A DNA stretch of 14,972 nt from Prevotellaceae bacterium (GCA_030536165.1 JAUNQM010000022.1:1-14972); one strand, 5' to 3'. Positions 6,603-14,463 are shown, counted from the first letter of the stretch. Made by a program: numbers and translations. Notes: generated from the sequence alone by a model not told the origin.

Positions 6603-7589
6603 TTATACAGCCTTTCTCTTTGTCATAGCTAACGCTGCCATGCTGTAGATGCCGAGCACAAGCACGAGGAGGGTCTGCACGGTGTGTACGATAAGTACGA
6701 AGTAGAGTGCGTCGGTCTCAGCCACTCCGTAGAGCACAAGCATGGTCTTGACTGCGAAATGCCACGGCCCTGCACCGTTTGGCGTAGGCACGATGACTGC
6801 GATGCTTCCAACAACAAATGTCACCAGCGCACACATTATGCCGAGGTTGGCGGTGAAGTCGAAGCAGAAGAATGTGAGGTAGTAATGTAGGAAATACGCC
6901 ACCCAGATGCCTATAGAGAAGACAATGAATAGCGGTATGTTCTTCACCTTCTTCAACGACATAACGCCTTCGCCCACACTATGCAGTGCATCTTTTATCT
7001 TTGAGTGCACGGTCATCTTCTTCATCATGAACACTACGACGGCAATGACTGCAATGATGCAGATGATGGTTACTATCCAGCCTGCGGTGGTGAAGCGATT
7101 TATGATGCCGTCGATGCTTGTTCCGGTCTCGTCGAAGAAGCTTCCGAAGACGTTAATCTGAAGAAGAAGTGTCGCGCCCGTGATGAATAATATCACGGTG
7201 GAATCGATGATTCTTTCAGTTACGACCGTTCCGATAGCCTTCGCAAACGACACTTTGTCGTAGCGCGTCAGCACACCACATCGGGCAAACTCGCCGAGGC
7301 GTGGAATGAGCAGACTAATGGCGTAGGAAAAGAAGATGGAGTTCTCCCTGACGCTTCTGCGCGAATGTTCGTCGGCAGCTTCGAGTGTCTGACGCCATCT
7401 CCATGCGCGGAATGTCTGCGCCAGTATGCCGAATGGGAACGAAAGCAGCATCCACGTCCAGTCCATTTCGTCGAGCATGAACTTGCCAAGCCTGCTAAAG
7501 TCGAAGTCGCGGTACATCCAATAGAGTATAGCCCCACCAAAGATGATGGAGAGCAATACTTTCATTGTTGTCTTCAGTTGCGCGTTCAT
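6603..7589 (-). CDS. Integral membrane protein, LPG-synthase-TM / UPF0104 (flippase-like) family
   Basis: A polytopic inner-membrane protein with about eight hydrophobic segments, resembling the transmembrane region of lysylphosphatidylglycerol synthase (MprF) and the stand-alone UPF0104 proteins found in many Bacteroidetes. Recognisable family elements are FRAWRW (60-65), IPRLGEFAR (95-103), ERIID (125-129) and PTPNGAGPWH (268-277). At 328 residues it has only the membrane part: there is no C-terminal aminoacyl-transferase domain, so it should not make lysyl-PG itself. A role in lipid or polyprenyl-lipid translocation is suggested by the family but unproven. The ATG at 7589 fits the promoter at 7675-7705; Met9 is an alternative start. 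It is the first gene of a probable two-gene unit with rsmA, a pairing I recall as common in this phylum. Confidence 0.85.
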   Translation of the reverse strand: MNAQLKTTMKVLLSIIFGGAILYWMYRDFDFSRLGKFMLDEMDWTWMLLSFPFGILAQTFRAWRWRQTLEAADEHSRRSVRENSIFFSYAISLLIPRLGEFARCGVLTRYDKVSFAKAIGTVVTERIIDSTVILFITGATLLLQINVFGSFFDETGTSIDGIINRFTTAGWIVTIICIIAVIAVVVFMMKKMTVHSKIKDALHSVGEGVMSLKKVKNIPLFIVFSIGIWVAYFLHYYLTFFCFDFTANLGIMCALVTFVVGSIAVIVPTPNGAGPWHFAVKTMLVLYGVAETDALYFVLIVHTVQTLLVLVLGIYSMAALAMTKRKAV

Positions 7590-7608
7590 GTTGGGATGGC
7601 TTCTTTAA

Positions 7609-7632
7609 TTCGATTATTCGATAGTTCGATTG
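7609..7632. repeat. Three 8-base TTCGATNN tandem repeats in the leader of the membrane-protein gene
   Basis: TTCGATTA, TTCGATAG and TTCGATTG follow without gaps in the region between the minus-strand promoter and the ATG at 7589. A related run of TCGATATTTCGATG lies in the 50-base gap before rsmA (about 6573-6586). Confidence 0.55.
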
Positions 7633-7674
7633 CTCGTGGCTTGGATGTTGAAGGTTACGGCTGTAACTTCGCTA

Positions 7675-7705
7675 CAAAAGTAGTAACTTTTCTTCAACCG
7701 ACAAA
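7675..7705 (-). promoter_or_regulatory. Promoter of the membrane-protein/rsmA operon
   Basis: On the minus strand, TTTG (7705-7702) is followed after 19 bases by TACTTTTG (7682-7675), a full match to the Bacteroidetes -33/-7 pattern. The expected start of transcription is near 7668, about 80 bases before the ATG. It is back to back with the GH2 promoter. Confidence 0.75.
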
Positions 7706-7745
7706 ATATTTTCGCACTAAGCATTCTTTTTATGCATATTTTTGC

Positions 7746-7753
7746 TAAATTTG
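7746..7753 (+). promoter_or_regulatory. Probable -7 element of the GH2 gene
   Basis: TAAATTTG matches TAnnTTTG and lies 22 bases before the GH2 start codon. I see no good TTTG -33 element at 19-21 bases upstream, so it may be a weak or activator-dependent promoter. The untranslated leader would be only about 15 bases. Confidence 0.45.
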
Positions 7754-7775
7754 CAAAATAAATATTCCCAAACTT

Positions 7776-9788
7776 ATGAAGATAAGACTTGCTTGCATCT
7801 TTTTCTTAGCTCAGATAGCCTCTACATTTGCGCAGCAACGCATTGACCGCATCATCAACGATGGATGGAGCGTGTATCATGCGAGCGACGTGAATAAAAA
7901 TCCGCAGCGACAGGACGTGACGATACCCCACACCTGGAACGCCACCGACGTGTTCGACGGACCAGACTATCGACGCACATCTTTTATTTATGAGCGCACG
8001 ATAAAATGGGAGAAACCGATGGAAGGAAAGCGTGTGTTCCTGAAGTTCGATGCAGTAAATTCTTTCGCTGAAATCGCAATAAATCAGCATTTCGTTGGTC
8101 AGCATAAGGGAGGATATACGGCGTTTTGTTTTGAGATAACCGACTACCTCGAACACGACACGACAAACCTTCTGACCGTCGTGGCGAGCAATGCCTATCG
8201 TCGCGACGTGGCACCTCTTGCCGGCGACTTCAATATCTATGGCGGAATAACTCGCCCTGTCCATCTGATAATTACCAATTGCGACTGCATCTCACCGATT
8301 GACTTCGCGTCGAGTGGCGTATATGTGCATCCTGTTGAGGTCGATGCAAAGCATGCAGAAGTTGATGTAGAGACCGTTCTTTCACTTACAGAGCAAGACG
8401 GTAATGCACAGGTTCGCACTTCGCTCATCGATGCTTCGGGCAACGTCGTGGCTAAGGCTACTGCAAAAGCTGATGGGAACAAGGTCACTACAAGACTCTC
8501 GATTGATAAACCGCACCTTTGGGACGGCCGACGCGCGCCTTATCTCTACACCGTGCGTGCAGAACTTATGCATGGCGAGACCGTAGTCGATGCCGTTGAG
8601 GAAACAACAGGTCTGCGGTCGTTTGCCGTTGATGCAGAAAATGGTTTTTATCTGAATGGCAATAGCCTTGACTTGCATGGCGTTTGTCGCCACGAAGAGA
8701 CGTATAATAAAGGAGGAGTGTATAGTGAGGAGGCAATGCGCATCGACTCACGGCTTATCTACGACCTCGGTTGCACGGGCGTGCGGTTTGTGCATTACCC
8801 TCATTCGCGCTACGATGTGCAGCAGTATGACTCGCTCGGCATCGTGGTCTGGTATGAACTTAACCTTGCAGGTCCTGGCGGATACAATCTGCCTGGATAC
8901 GTGAAGAATCCAGAACTCGAAGCGTCTATCATGCAGAACCTTGAGGAAATGATAAAACAAAACTATAACTCGCCTTCGATTTGTTTCTGGAGCCTCTGCA
9001 ACGAACTTTCGTTCAAATACGACGAACCAGCAACATTCCTCAAGCAACTCCATGCTAAGGCAAAGCAGTTAGACCCATCACGACTTACCACAATGGCAAT
9101 CTGCTACGACCAAGATAAGTTCCAGCACATCACCGACATCATTGGCTGGAATAAATATTTCGGTTGGTACGACGATGCAAAAGGCGGCATTGGGGAGTTT
9201 ATGGATGGTGCGCATGAACTTGCAGGCAGTCAGCCGATAGGAGTCTGCGAGTATGGCGCGGCAGCAAGCGTGAAGCAACATTCTTTCGAGAAACGCCAAT
9301 CGACACATGTCCACTTTGAGGAGTATCAGGCACGAGTGCATGAGGACAACTGGATGCAAATGGTCGGGAGAAAGTATCTGTGGTGCAAGTTTATATGGCA
9401 ATGGGCAGACAACCCTTCGTCGATTCGCGACGAGGGCGACACGAAAGGCATGAACGACAAAGGACTTGTCACTTACGACCGCAAAACACTAAAAGACAGT
9501 TATCTCTTCTATCAGGCAAACTGGTCAGACAAGCCGATACTCAGCATTGCATCGAAGCGTTTCACGGAACGCACGGATGCAAGCACGGACATAAAAGTTT
9601 ATACAAACCAGAAAGATGCGACGCTGTATGTCAATGGCAAGCGAATAGGCAAGGCAAAGGCCGACTCGCTCCATCGCATTGTATATAATAATGTATTGCT
9701 GCGTGAAGGCGTGAATACCATAAAGGTTGTAAGCGACAAACTGTCGGATGAATGCAAGTGGACGCTTCAGCCTACAGCTAATAGATAA
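7776..9788 (+). CDS. Secreted glycoside hydrolase family 2 enzyme (beta-galactosidase/beta-glucuronidase-like)
   Basis: A retaining exo-beta-glycosidase of family GH2, exported by a signal peptide (residues 1-19, cleavage after STFA). The order of domains is the usual one: an N-terminal jelly-roll (about 20-190, with IPHTWN, RTSFIYERTI and NIYGGITRPVHLI), an Ig-like domain (about 195-290), the TIM barrel from about 290 with LHGVCRHEE and GVRFVHYPHS, and a short C-terminal beta-domain (about 590-670, YTNQKDATLYVNGKRIG) like the DUF4982 type. The predicted acid/base is Glu410 in FWSLCNEL, and the predicted nucleophile is Glu492 in GVCEYGA. At 670 residues it is a compact member without the long C-terminal domains of LacZ. 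The substrate (galactoside, glucuronide or other) cannot be decided from sequence alone. It is monocistronic in appearance, and the next gene has its own promoter. Confidence 0.9.
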   Translation: MKIRLACIFFLAQIASTFAQQRIDRIINDGWSVYHASDVNKNPQRQDVTIPHTWNATDVFDGPDYRRTSFIYERTIKWEKPMEGKRVFLKFDAVNSFAEIAINQHFVGQHKGGYTAFCFEITDYLEHDTTNLLTVVASNAYRRDVAPLAGDFNIYGGITRPVHLIITNCDCISPIDFASSGVYVHPVEVDAKHAEVDVETVLSLTEQDGNAQVRTSLIDASGNVVAKATAKADGNKVTTRLSIDKPHLWDGRRAPYLYTVRAELMHGETVVDAVEETTGLRSFAVDAENGFYLNGNSLDLHGVCRHEETYNKGGVYSEEAMRIDSRLIYDLGCTGVRFVHYPHSRYDVQQYDSLGIVVWYELNLAGPGGYNLPGYVKNPELEASIMQNLEEMIKQNYNSPSICFWSLCNELSFKYDEPATFLKQLHAKAKQLDPSRLTTMAICYDQDKFQHITDIIGWNKYFGWYDDAKGGIGEFMDGAHELAGSQPIGVCEYGAAASVKQHSFEKRQSTHVHFEEYQARVHEDNWMQMVGRKYLWCKFIWQWADNPSSIRDEGDTKGMNDKGLVTYDRKTLKDSYLFYQANWSDKPILSIASKRFTERTDASTDIKVYTNQKDATLYVNGKRIGKAKADSLHRIVYNNVLLREGVNTIKVVSDKLSDECKWTLQPTANR

Positions 9789-9823
9789 GCAAGCCCATAC
9801 AAAAAAACTTTTTTGCACATAAA

Positions 9824-9855
9824 TTTGCATTTTTTGATATAAATCATTATCTTTG
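9824..9855 (+). promoter_or_regulatory. Promoter of the dockerin-like multidomain gene
   Basis: TTTG at 9824-9827 and TATCTTTG at 9848-9855 are separated by 20 bases, matching the Bacteroidetes consensus. The start of transcription would be near 9862, leaving a leader of about 55 AT-rich bases before the ATG at 9918. Confidence 0.72.
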
Positions 9856-9917
9856 CAGCGAACTAAAATTAAAACAACAACATAATTATTTTATTAACCA
9901 ACAAAAACAAAGCGTTT

Positions 9918-12671
9918 ATGAAAAAACTATTTACATTACTCATGGTCCTCTGCCTCGTATCTACATCACAGGCAAGACAGTGGAACTTCCGCTCTTGGAG
10001 CGACGCTACTTGGGAGGCTCTCAAGGCAAGCGCAGCAAAGAGTATGTCGGAAGGTTGGAGCGACGTAGAGAAAGCTACAGCAACAGCTCCTACAGAGGCT
10101 TCAAAGGACAACTGCTTCTGGCAGGCAACTATTGACAAGGACGATGCCGGCAACATCACATGCGAAGGCGTTGTTATTCCTGAACTCAAGGGTTTGTATT
10201 ACACAAACGGAACTGCACGTTCACTTGCTATTGCAGTAAACTACAAGGTTGACGACAACTACAACGGAGCATCTTATCTCTGGTGTGGTAGTAGCAAGAA
10301 GGACTACTTTATTATTCCAAACGTAAAGCCTGGCACACACATCAAGATGGGTGTTGAGAGCCACAAGGTTGCAGAGTCTCGTGGTTTTGAACTCTATCTT
10401 ACAAACAACAAGAAAGCCAGCCATGCTGGTACTAAGTTGCTCAACCCTGATGGTGTGGAGAATACTCTGCCTACAACTTACCAGGACTTTGAGTGGGTTG
10501 TTCCTGTAACTGCAACAGATGTAATGAACGACGACGGTACATGGGACGTACAGATTTACAACACCAACGGTTCACACATCTATTATATTACCGTTGAGGA
10601 AACAATCGAGAACCCAACGCTTGGTTATATCTATTCAGGCGAGGCAACAGACCCTCTCAAGGATAAGATTGAAGCATTAGGCACATACGAAGTAACAGCT
10701 ATCGACCTTGCACAGAACATACCTTCAACAGATGAGTTCCAGGCATATGACGTTCTCGTTATCGACCCTGCAACTTCTACTGAATACGCAAACGTGCTCT
10801 ATGGTCAGATTCCTTGGCAGCCAGTCGTAAACTTCAATGCCAATATGTATCCAGCATGGGATTTAGGCGACATCGCTGAACCAGAGTCAGAGCTCGGACT
10901 CGTATATCGTTACGACAATGTTCTCTTCGATGGCGTTGAGATAAACGAAGAAGACAGCATCCAGACATTCTCTGTCACTAATGGTGAAGTGCTTCCTGTA
11001 GGTCTTCGTCTTCGTGGCAAGTATGACGGCGACACAGCTTACGCTATTGAATACAGAGAAGAAGGCGCTTCTATCGCACCATGCATCCTCATTCATGGTC
11101 ACAACGTAGGCCACAACGGATATTTCTATCTCCCTTACAGCGTAGATGCAATCCTCGACATCTATGAAGGTGCAGAGCCACTGATTGCAAATACAATCGC
11201 AAAGGCTGTTGACTCAAAGTCAAAGATTATCCCTACACCAGCACCTACAATCAATGTAGAGAACGGCAAGCTTTGTGCTACTGTTACTTTCTCTGACGTA
11301 ATCGCAAATGCCGACATCTATTATGCTATCGACGGTGAGCCTACAATTGAGAGCACAAAATATACAGAGCCTATTATGCTCACTTCAGAGGTAACTGTAA
11401 AGGCTGTAGCTATTGCTGAAGGTTACACAGTCAGCGACATCGCTTCAGTTGAAGTAAAGATGCTCGACCAGGCACAGGTTCCACAGCTCACAGTCGTTGA
11501 GCAGGGCAACAACCTCCCTACAATCATCACTATCACAACAAACGAAGCTTCACCAGTTGAAGGCGAAAGCTTGGATTTGTGGTACAACTTCACAGGCGAC
11601 CGTGACACAACTGTTTCTTCTAAATATACAGAACCAGTTGAAATCCTACAGACAACTGAGGCTTACACCGTATATGCATTCGCAAAGAGCGCAAGTCTTG
11701 TAGCTTCTGAGACAGCTTCAGCTGAGGTTAAGGCTAACCTCGACAAGCCACGCCGCACAGTCATCTCTCACATGGACTCAAGTTCAGAAGACTGGAACGG
11801 TGGCAGCACAGGCACTAAGTACTACTTCTCATGGGGTAAGAGCGCAAAGAGTGCTTACATCGAAGACGTTGACCCAGAGACAGGTGAAATCATCAAGATG
11901 CTCAAAGAACCAGAGACATTCCAGCCAGGAACTGACGATGGCACAGGCACAAAGACATTCGAAAACGAAATGAACGCCGACTGGCAGATTAAGTCTTACG
12001 GACAGGTAATGGACTGGATGAAGTGTACATTTGCATACGTTCTCCACGATGCAAGCAACTACAACTCATGGAAGGTATTCGACCAGTTGCAGCAGAACCG
12101 CGAACTCATCACTAAGTATGTGATGCAGTTTGGTGGCAAGGCCGACGGCGAGTCAGCTAATGCAAGCATCGAGTCTGTAAAGAAGTTCCAAGGCCCATTC
12201 AACATCGTAGCCTTCGTAGGTAACGGTTCAAAGCCTGGCGACGATGGTATCACAGCTGGCACAACCCATACATTCGAGATTGCAGTTGCAACCGACACAA
12301 CAAGTCTTGAAAACTGGCAGGTAATCGACAGCGTGAAGTCTCCAAGCGTAGGACGTAACTGGACTACATACGAGCGTGCATACAATGGTACAGACGAAGT
12401 ATTCGTACGTATCAAGCAGGTTCTCGGTGGTTCATCTGGTTACATCTCTGATATCTACATCATGGGACCTTCTGAGCCAATCATCACAGGCCTCAAGGGC
12501 GATGCTAACGAAGACGGCACAGTCGATGTAAGCGACATCACAACAATCGCATCTTACATCCTCGGCAGCATCCCACCAACATTCAACTTCGATAATGCAG
12601 ATGTTGACGGCGACGGTGAAATAACAGTATCTGATATCACAGGTACCGCAGCAATCATTCTTGGTAACTAA
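9918..12671 (+). CDS. Large secreted multidomain protein with chitobiase-C-like modules and C-terminal dockerin-like repeats
   Basis: I do not recognise one defined enzyme here. A signal peptide (about 1-19, ending TSQA) is followed by a probable beta-sandwich region (20-230, starting RQWNFRSWSDATWEAL). Residues about 235-418 (GYIYSGEATDPLKDKIEALG, then YDVLVIDP and PWQPVVNFNANMY) resemble the glutamine-amidotransferase/ThuA-like alpha/beta domains of Bacteroidetes secreted proteins. Two chitobiase/beta-hexosaminidase C-terminal-like modules follow (about 440-515, with IYYAIDGEPT and KYTEPI, and about 520-607, with KYTEPVEI). A further region (608-855) looks like another beta-sandwich. The end carries two EF-hand-like loops, DANEDGTVDVSD (862-873) and DVDGDGEITVSD (895-906), each with a downstream helix, as in type I dockerins. 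Codon use is strongly biased, suggesting high expression. It is likely exported and may take part in glycan binding or breakdown. Catalytic residues were not identified. Confidence 0.8.
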   Translation: MKKLFTLLMVLCLVSTSQARQWNFRSWSDATWEALKASAAKSMSEGWSDVEKATATAPTEASKDNCFWQATIDKDDAGNITCEGVVIPELKGLYYTNGTARSLAIAVNYKVDDNYNGASYLWCGSSKKDYFIIPNVKPGTHIKMGVESHKVAESRGFELYLTNNKKASHAGTKLLNPDGVENTLPTTYQDFEWVVPVTATDVMNDDGTWDVQIYNTNGSHIYYITVEETIENPTLGYIYSGEATDPLKDKIEALGTYEVTAIDLAQNIPSTDEFQAYDVLVIDPATSTEYANVLYGQIPWQPVVNFNANMYPAWDLGDIAEPESELGLVYRYDNVLFDGVEINEEDSIQTFSVTNGEVLPVGLRLRGKYDGDTAYAIEYREEGASIAPCILIHGHNVGHNGYFYLPYSVDAILDIYEGAEPLIANTIAKAVDSKSKIIPTPAPTINVENGKLCATVTFSDVIANADIYYAIDGEPTIESTKYTEPIMLTSEVTVKAVAIAEGYTVSDIASVEVKMLDQAQVPQLTVVEQGNNLPTIITITTNEASPVEGESLDLWYNFTGDRDTTVSSKYTEPVEILQTTEAYTVYAFAKSASLVASETASAEVKANLDKPRRTVISHMDSSSEDWNGGSTGTKYYFSWGKSAKSAYIEDVDPETGEIIKMLKEPETFQPGTDDGTGTKTFENEMNADWQIKSYGQVMDWMKCTFAYVLHDASNYNSWKVFDQLQQNRELITKYVMQFGGKADGESANASIESVKKFQGPFNIVAFVGNGSKPGDDGITAGTTHTFEIAVATDTTSLENWQVIDSVKSPSVGRNWTTYERAYNGTDEVFVRIKQVLGGSSGYISDIYIMGPSEPIITGLKGDANEDGTVDVSDITTIASYILGSIPPTFNFDNADVDGDGEITVSDITGTAAIILGN

Positions 12672-12685
12672 GGCCCCATCCAAGG

Positions 12686-12701
12686 CCTCCTCATAGGGAG
12701 G
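12686..12701. repeat. CCTCC/GGAGG hairpin after the dockerin-like gene
   Basis: CCTCC and GGAGG flank a short CATA-containing loop, 15 bases after the stop codon. The arms and loop resemble those of the hairpin 3' of rsmA (5727-5745). It is probably a dispersed 3'-end repeat rather than the terminator, which follows. Confidence 0.45.
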
Positions 12702-12729
12702 GAACATGGGAGGCACATCCCATAAACGT

Positions 12730-12764
12730 AAAGCGGCAACCACATCGGTTGTCGCTTTTGTTTT
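12730..12764 (+). terminator. Intrinsic terminator of the dockerin-like gene
   Basis: AAAGCGGCAACC (12730-12741) pairs with GGTTGTCGCTTT (12747-12758) with one mismatch and a five-base loop, and TTTTGTTTT-type sequence follows. It lies about 60 bases past the stop codon. Confidence 0.85.
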
Positions 12765-12960
12765 CCCTATGCTTCACATGTCGTCGAAGTTGTCGTCGTA
12801 TCTCGATCCTTTAGTCGTCGCATATACTCGAAAAAAGTTTTGCAAAACTTCGGACAAAGTTTTTCAAAACTTTTCCCGAGTTAAACGGACGTGTGAAGAG
12901 AGTAGTATCGACACGTCGTAGAATGGTGTATGAGATGGGGGGGGGAAGGTAACATCCATC
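12765..12960. other. Non-coding stretch with a long AT-rich inverted repeat and a 9-G run
   Basis: No gene is supported here. It contains three GTCGTCG motifs (within 12781-12820), a long inverted repeat (12827-12880), a GACGTGT/ACACGTC inverted pair (about 12888-12918) and nine consecutive G at 12937-12945. Confidence 0.5.
12827..12880. repeat. 24-base inverted repeat with internal AAGTTTTGCAAAACTT palindrome
   Basis: The left arm (12827-12850, starting CTCGAAAAAAGTTTT) and the right arm (12857-12880, ending AAAACTTTTCCCGAG) match over 24 bases with three differences around a 6-base loop, CGGACA. The left arm holds a perfect 16-base palindrome, AAGTTTTGCAAAACTT (12835-12850), and the right arm an imperfect copy of it. 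The structure could form one long hairpin or two short ones. No T run follows, so it is not a simple terminator. Confidence 0.75.
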
Positions 12961-13220
12961 CCTTGCGCGTTTGCTAATTCAGGCAAGGTGTTCAAAATTG
13001 ATATCAAAAACGATGACTAAAAAGTGCTGAAAGCACGAAATATGATAGCCGTGGGCGGTAGCTCTATCTCAGCAAACGCGTCAAACGATAAGTGCTACAG
13101 GCACGACAGAAAAAACATCAGTTCTGCCGCACTTGCAGCGCTTTAGTATTGTGAATGTCACAAAGATAGCGCTTGCGCACAATCCTATATTTTGTCGCAC
13201 TTGCAGTGCTTATTATGAAC
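12961..13220. repeat. REP-like element with four GTGCT/AGCAC hairpin units
   Basis: A 20-25-base unit occurs four times. Two copies are direct (13125-13149 and 13193-13216, sharing CGCACTTGCAG and GCTT), and two are inverted (13022-13037, GTGCT-GAA-AGCAC, and 13087-13109, GTGCTACAGGCAC). A perfect 10-base inverted pair, CGCGTTTGCT (12966-12975) and AGCAAACGCG (13071-13080), spans the left half. No reading frame of interest crosses the region. It lies between the 3' ends of two convergent genes, a usual place for REP-type repeats. No associated transposase is in the window. Confidence 0.65.
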
Positions 13221-13252
13221 TCTCAGGGCGTAGGGTGGGTTTCAAAAGAGCC

Positions 13253-14362
13253 TTAATGAGTCATATCAATAGATTCAATGACTTTATAGACTAAATCCCA
13301 AATGCGGTCAGTATCAACTTCAGTCAGCACTCGTGCATATTGGCGTTCGGTGCTGTCAGTCACGAATGTCCGCCCATACTCTGGCTTTAACGGATTGTCC
13401 TGAACATCTACTCGCACAGTCATACTTGACTTCACAATGTCTTCGTCAATAATCACAGCTGCACTTATCACGTCCCAAATGTAAGACGTCATATCGGGAT
13501 GTTTCTGGAAATCACTATAATGAAAACAATTATGGAATATTTGCAGTAGCCTTTTATCTGTGATTCTACTGCACATGTCATCGTAACGGTTCTTGTCCAT
13601 AGTGACTTTGTTGCACACGTCAAGACTTGCAATCGTCTGACGAGCAAACGGTGCACGAAGGCACACTGCAGCTGCCTCTGGGTCGAAGATTACATTAAAC
13701 TCAGCATAAGGAGTGGTATTTCCACCAACGAAGTAACTGCCACCCATATACACAATTTCCTTTGCAAGACGTTCCACTCCAGGTTCCTTCTTGAGCGCCT
13801 TCGCAATGTTGGTACAAGGACCGATGGCAAGCAATGTCAGTTCGCCAGGATATTCATGCAGCATCTTTATGATGAAGTCAGAGGCATCACCGGAGGTAGG
13901 AGAAAGAGACGGTTGTTCGCCATAGTGCTCTACATAGAAGTTCCTCCAGTCATCTACACGCTCATAATTCACGGCACCAAGCCATTCATAATCAGGACCA
14001 GGATTCGCTGACACTTCATCTTTCAAAGCAGACATTCGTCCTTCGCGCAGCGGATACTCCGAACCAACGATAATCGGTACAGAATCCACGTGGCATATTT
14101 CCATCTGACGAATGCCGCATGCTGCTCCTTTTTGAGCCCAAGTGTTGCCCGTCACCGTCGTTACGCCAACCACATCGACATTCGTTGCCGAAAGCAGCAT
14201 CATCAGTGCCACACCGTCGTCAAATCCCTCTACCATATCGGTGTCAATCAAAACCTTAGTCCTCTTATCAGGTTCTGGCTTTTCATTGTTCTTGTCATCT
14301 CTGCAACTATATATAGCAAACACAGACAGCATTAACAATATAATAAATAAATGCCTTTTCAT
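13253..14362 (-). CDS. Lipoprotein nucleoside hydrolase (inosine/uridine-preferring family)
   Basis: A nucleoside N-ribohydrolase that would cleave nucleosides to base and ribose outside the inner membrane. I place the start at 14362 (MKRHLFIILLMLSVF): it gives a signal peptide with a lipobox IYSC (Cys20) and lies downstream of a promoter element at 14422-14429. A GTG start at 14452 would be upstream of that element. The family's Ca/ribose-binding start is seen as VLIDTDMVEGFDDGVAL (37-53), with two more residues between DTD and DD than in the classic DTDPGxDD. GPCTNIAKAL (181-190), VYMGGS (204-209) and AEFNVIFDPEAA (220-231) are strong family motifs. Where classic enzymes have an active-site His-Asp, this protein has Trp296-Asp297. 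The mature protein is about 349 residues. It is monocistronic and convergent with the dockerin-like gene. Confidence 0.9.
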   Translation of the reverse strand: MKRHLFIILLMLSVFAIYSCRDDKNNEKPEPDKRTKVLIDTDMVEGFDDGVALMMLLSATNVDVVGVTTVTGNTWAQKGAACGIRQMEICHVDSVPIIVGSEYPLREGRMSALKDEVSANPGPDYEWLGAVNYERVDDWRNFYVEHYGEQPSLSPTSGDASDFIIKMLHEYPGELTLLAIGPCTNIAKALKKEPGVERLAKEIVYMGGSYFVGGNTTPYAEFNVIFDPEAAAVCLRAPFARQTIASLDVCNKVTMDKNRYDDMCSRITDKRLLQIFHNCFHYSDFQKHPDMTSYIWDVISAAVIIDEDIVKSSMTVRVDVQDNPLKPEYGRTFVTDSTERQYARVLTEVDTDRIWDLVYKVIESIDMTH

Positions 14363-14421
14363 AACAACCTTTATTCTTTTTTCCTTTATTCCACAATACA
14401 AACAAAATCTGATTGACATGG

Positions 14422-14429
14422 CAAAGATA
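14422..14429 (-). promoter_or_regulatory. -7 element of the nucleoside hydrolase gene
   Basis: On the minus strand the sequence is TATCTTTG, an exact TAnnTTTG match, giving a leader of about 50 bases to the ATG at 14362. A clear TTTG -33 element is not seen. The position of this element argues for the shorter, lipoprotein start. Confidence 0.6.
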
Positions 14430-14451
14430 GCAATAAAATCTGAGAAATTCA

Positions 14452-14463
14452 CTCCTTTAGGAG
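14452..14463. promoter_or_regulatory. CTCCT-TT-AGGAG palindrome just upstream of the nucleoside hydrolase promoter
   Basis: A perfect 5-base-pair inverted repeat lies where the -33 region of the minus-strand promoter would end. It could be an operator, or a small member of the CTCCC-TTTA-GGGAG hairpins further right (for example 14747-14763). Confidence 0.35.

Noticed and set aside
9918..12671. Calling the large protein a chitinase or beta-hexosaminidase
   Set aside because: Only the accessory chitobiase-C-like modules are seen. No catalytic GH18, GH19 or GH20 domain is recognisable.
12706..12921. 71-codon plus-strand reading frame after the dockerin-like gene
   Set aside because: It spans the intrinsic terminator and the long AT-rich inverted repeat, and has no promoter or recognisable domain.
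14363..14452. N-terminal extension of the nucleoside hydrolase from a GTG at 14452
   Set aside because: The extension would start upstream of the -7 element at 14422-14429 and would hide the lipoprotein signal peptide that starts at 14362.
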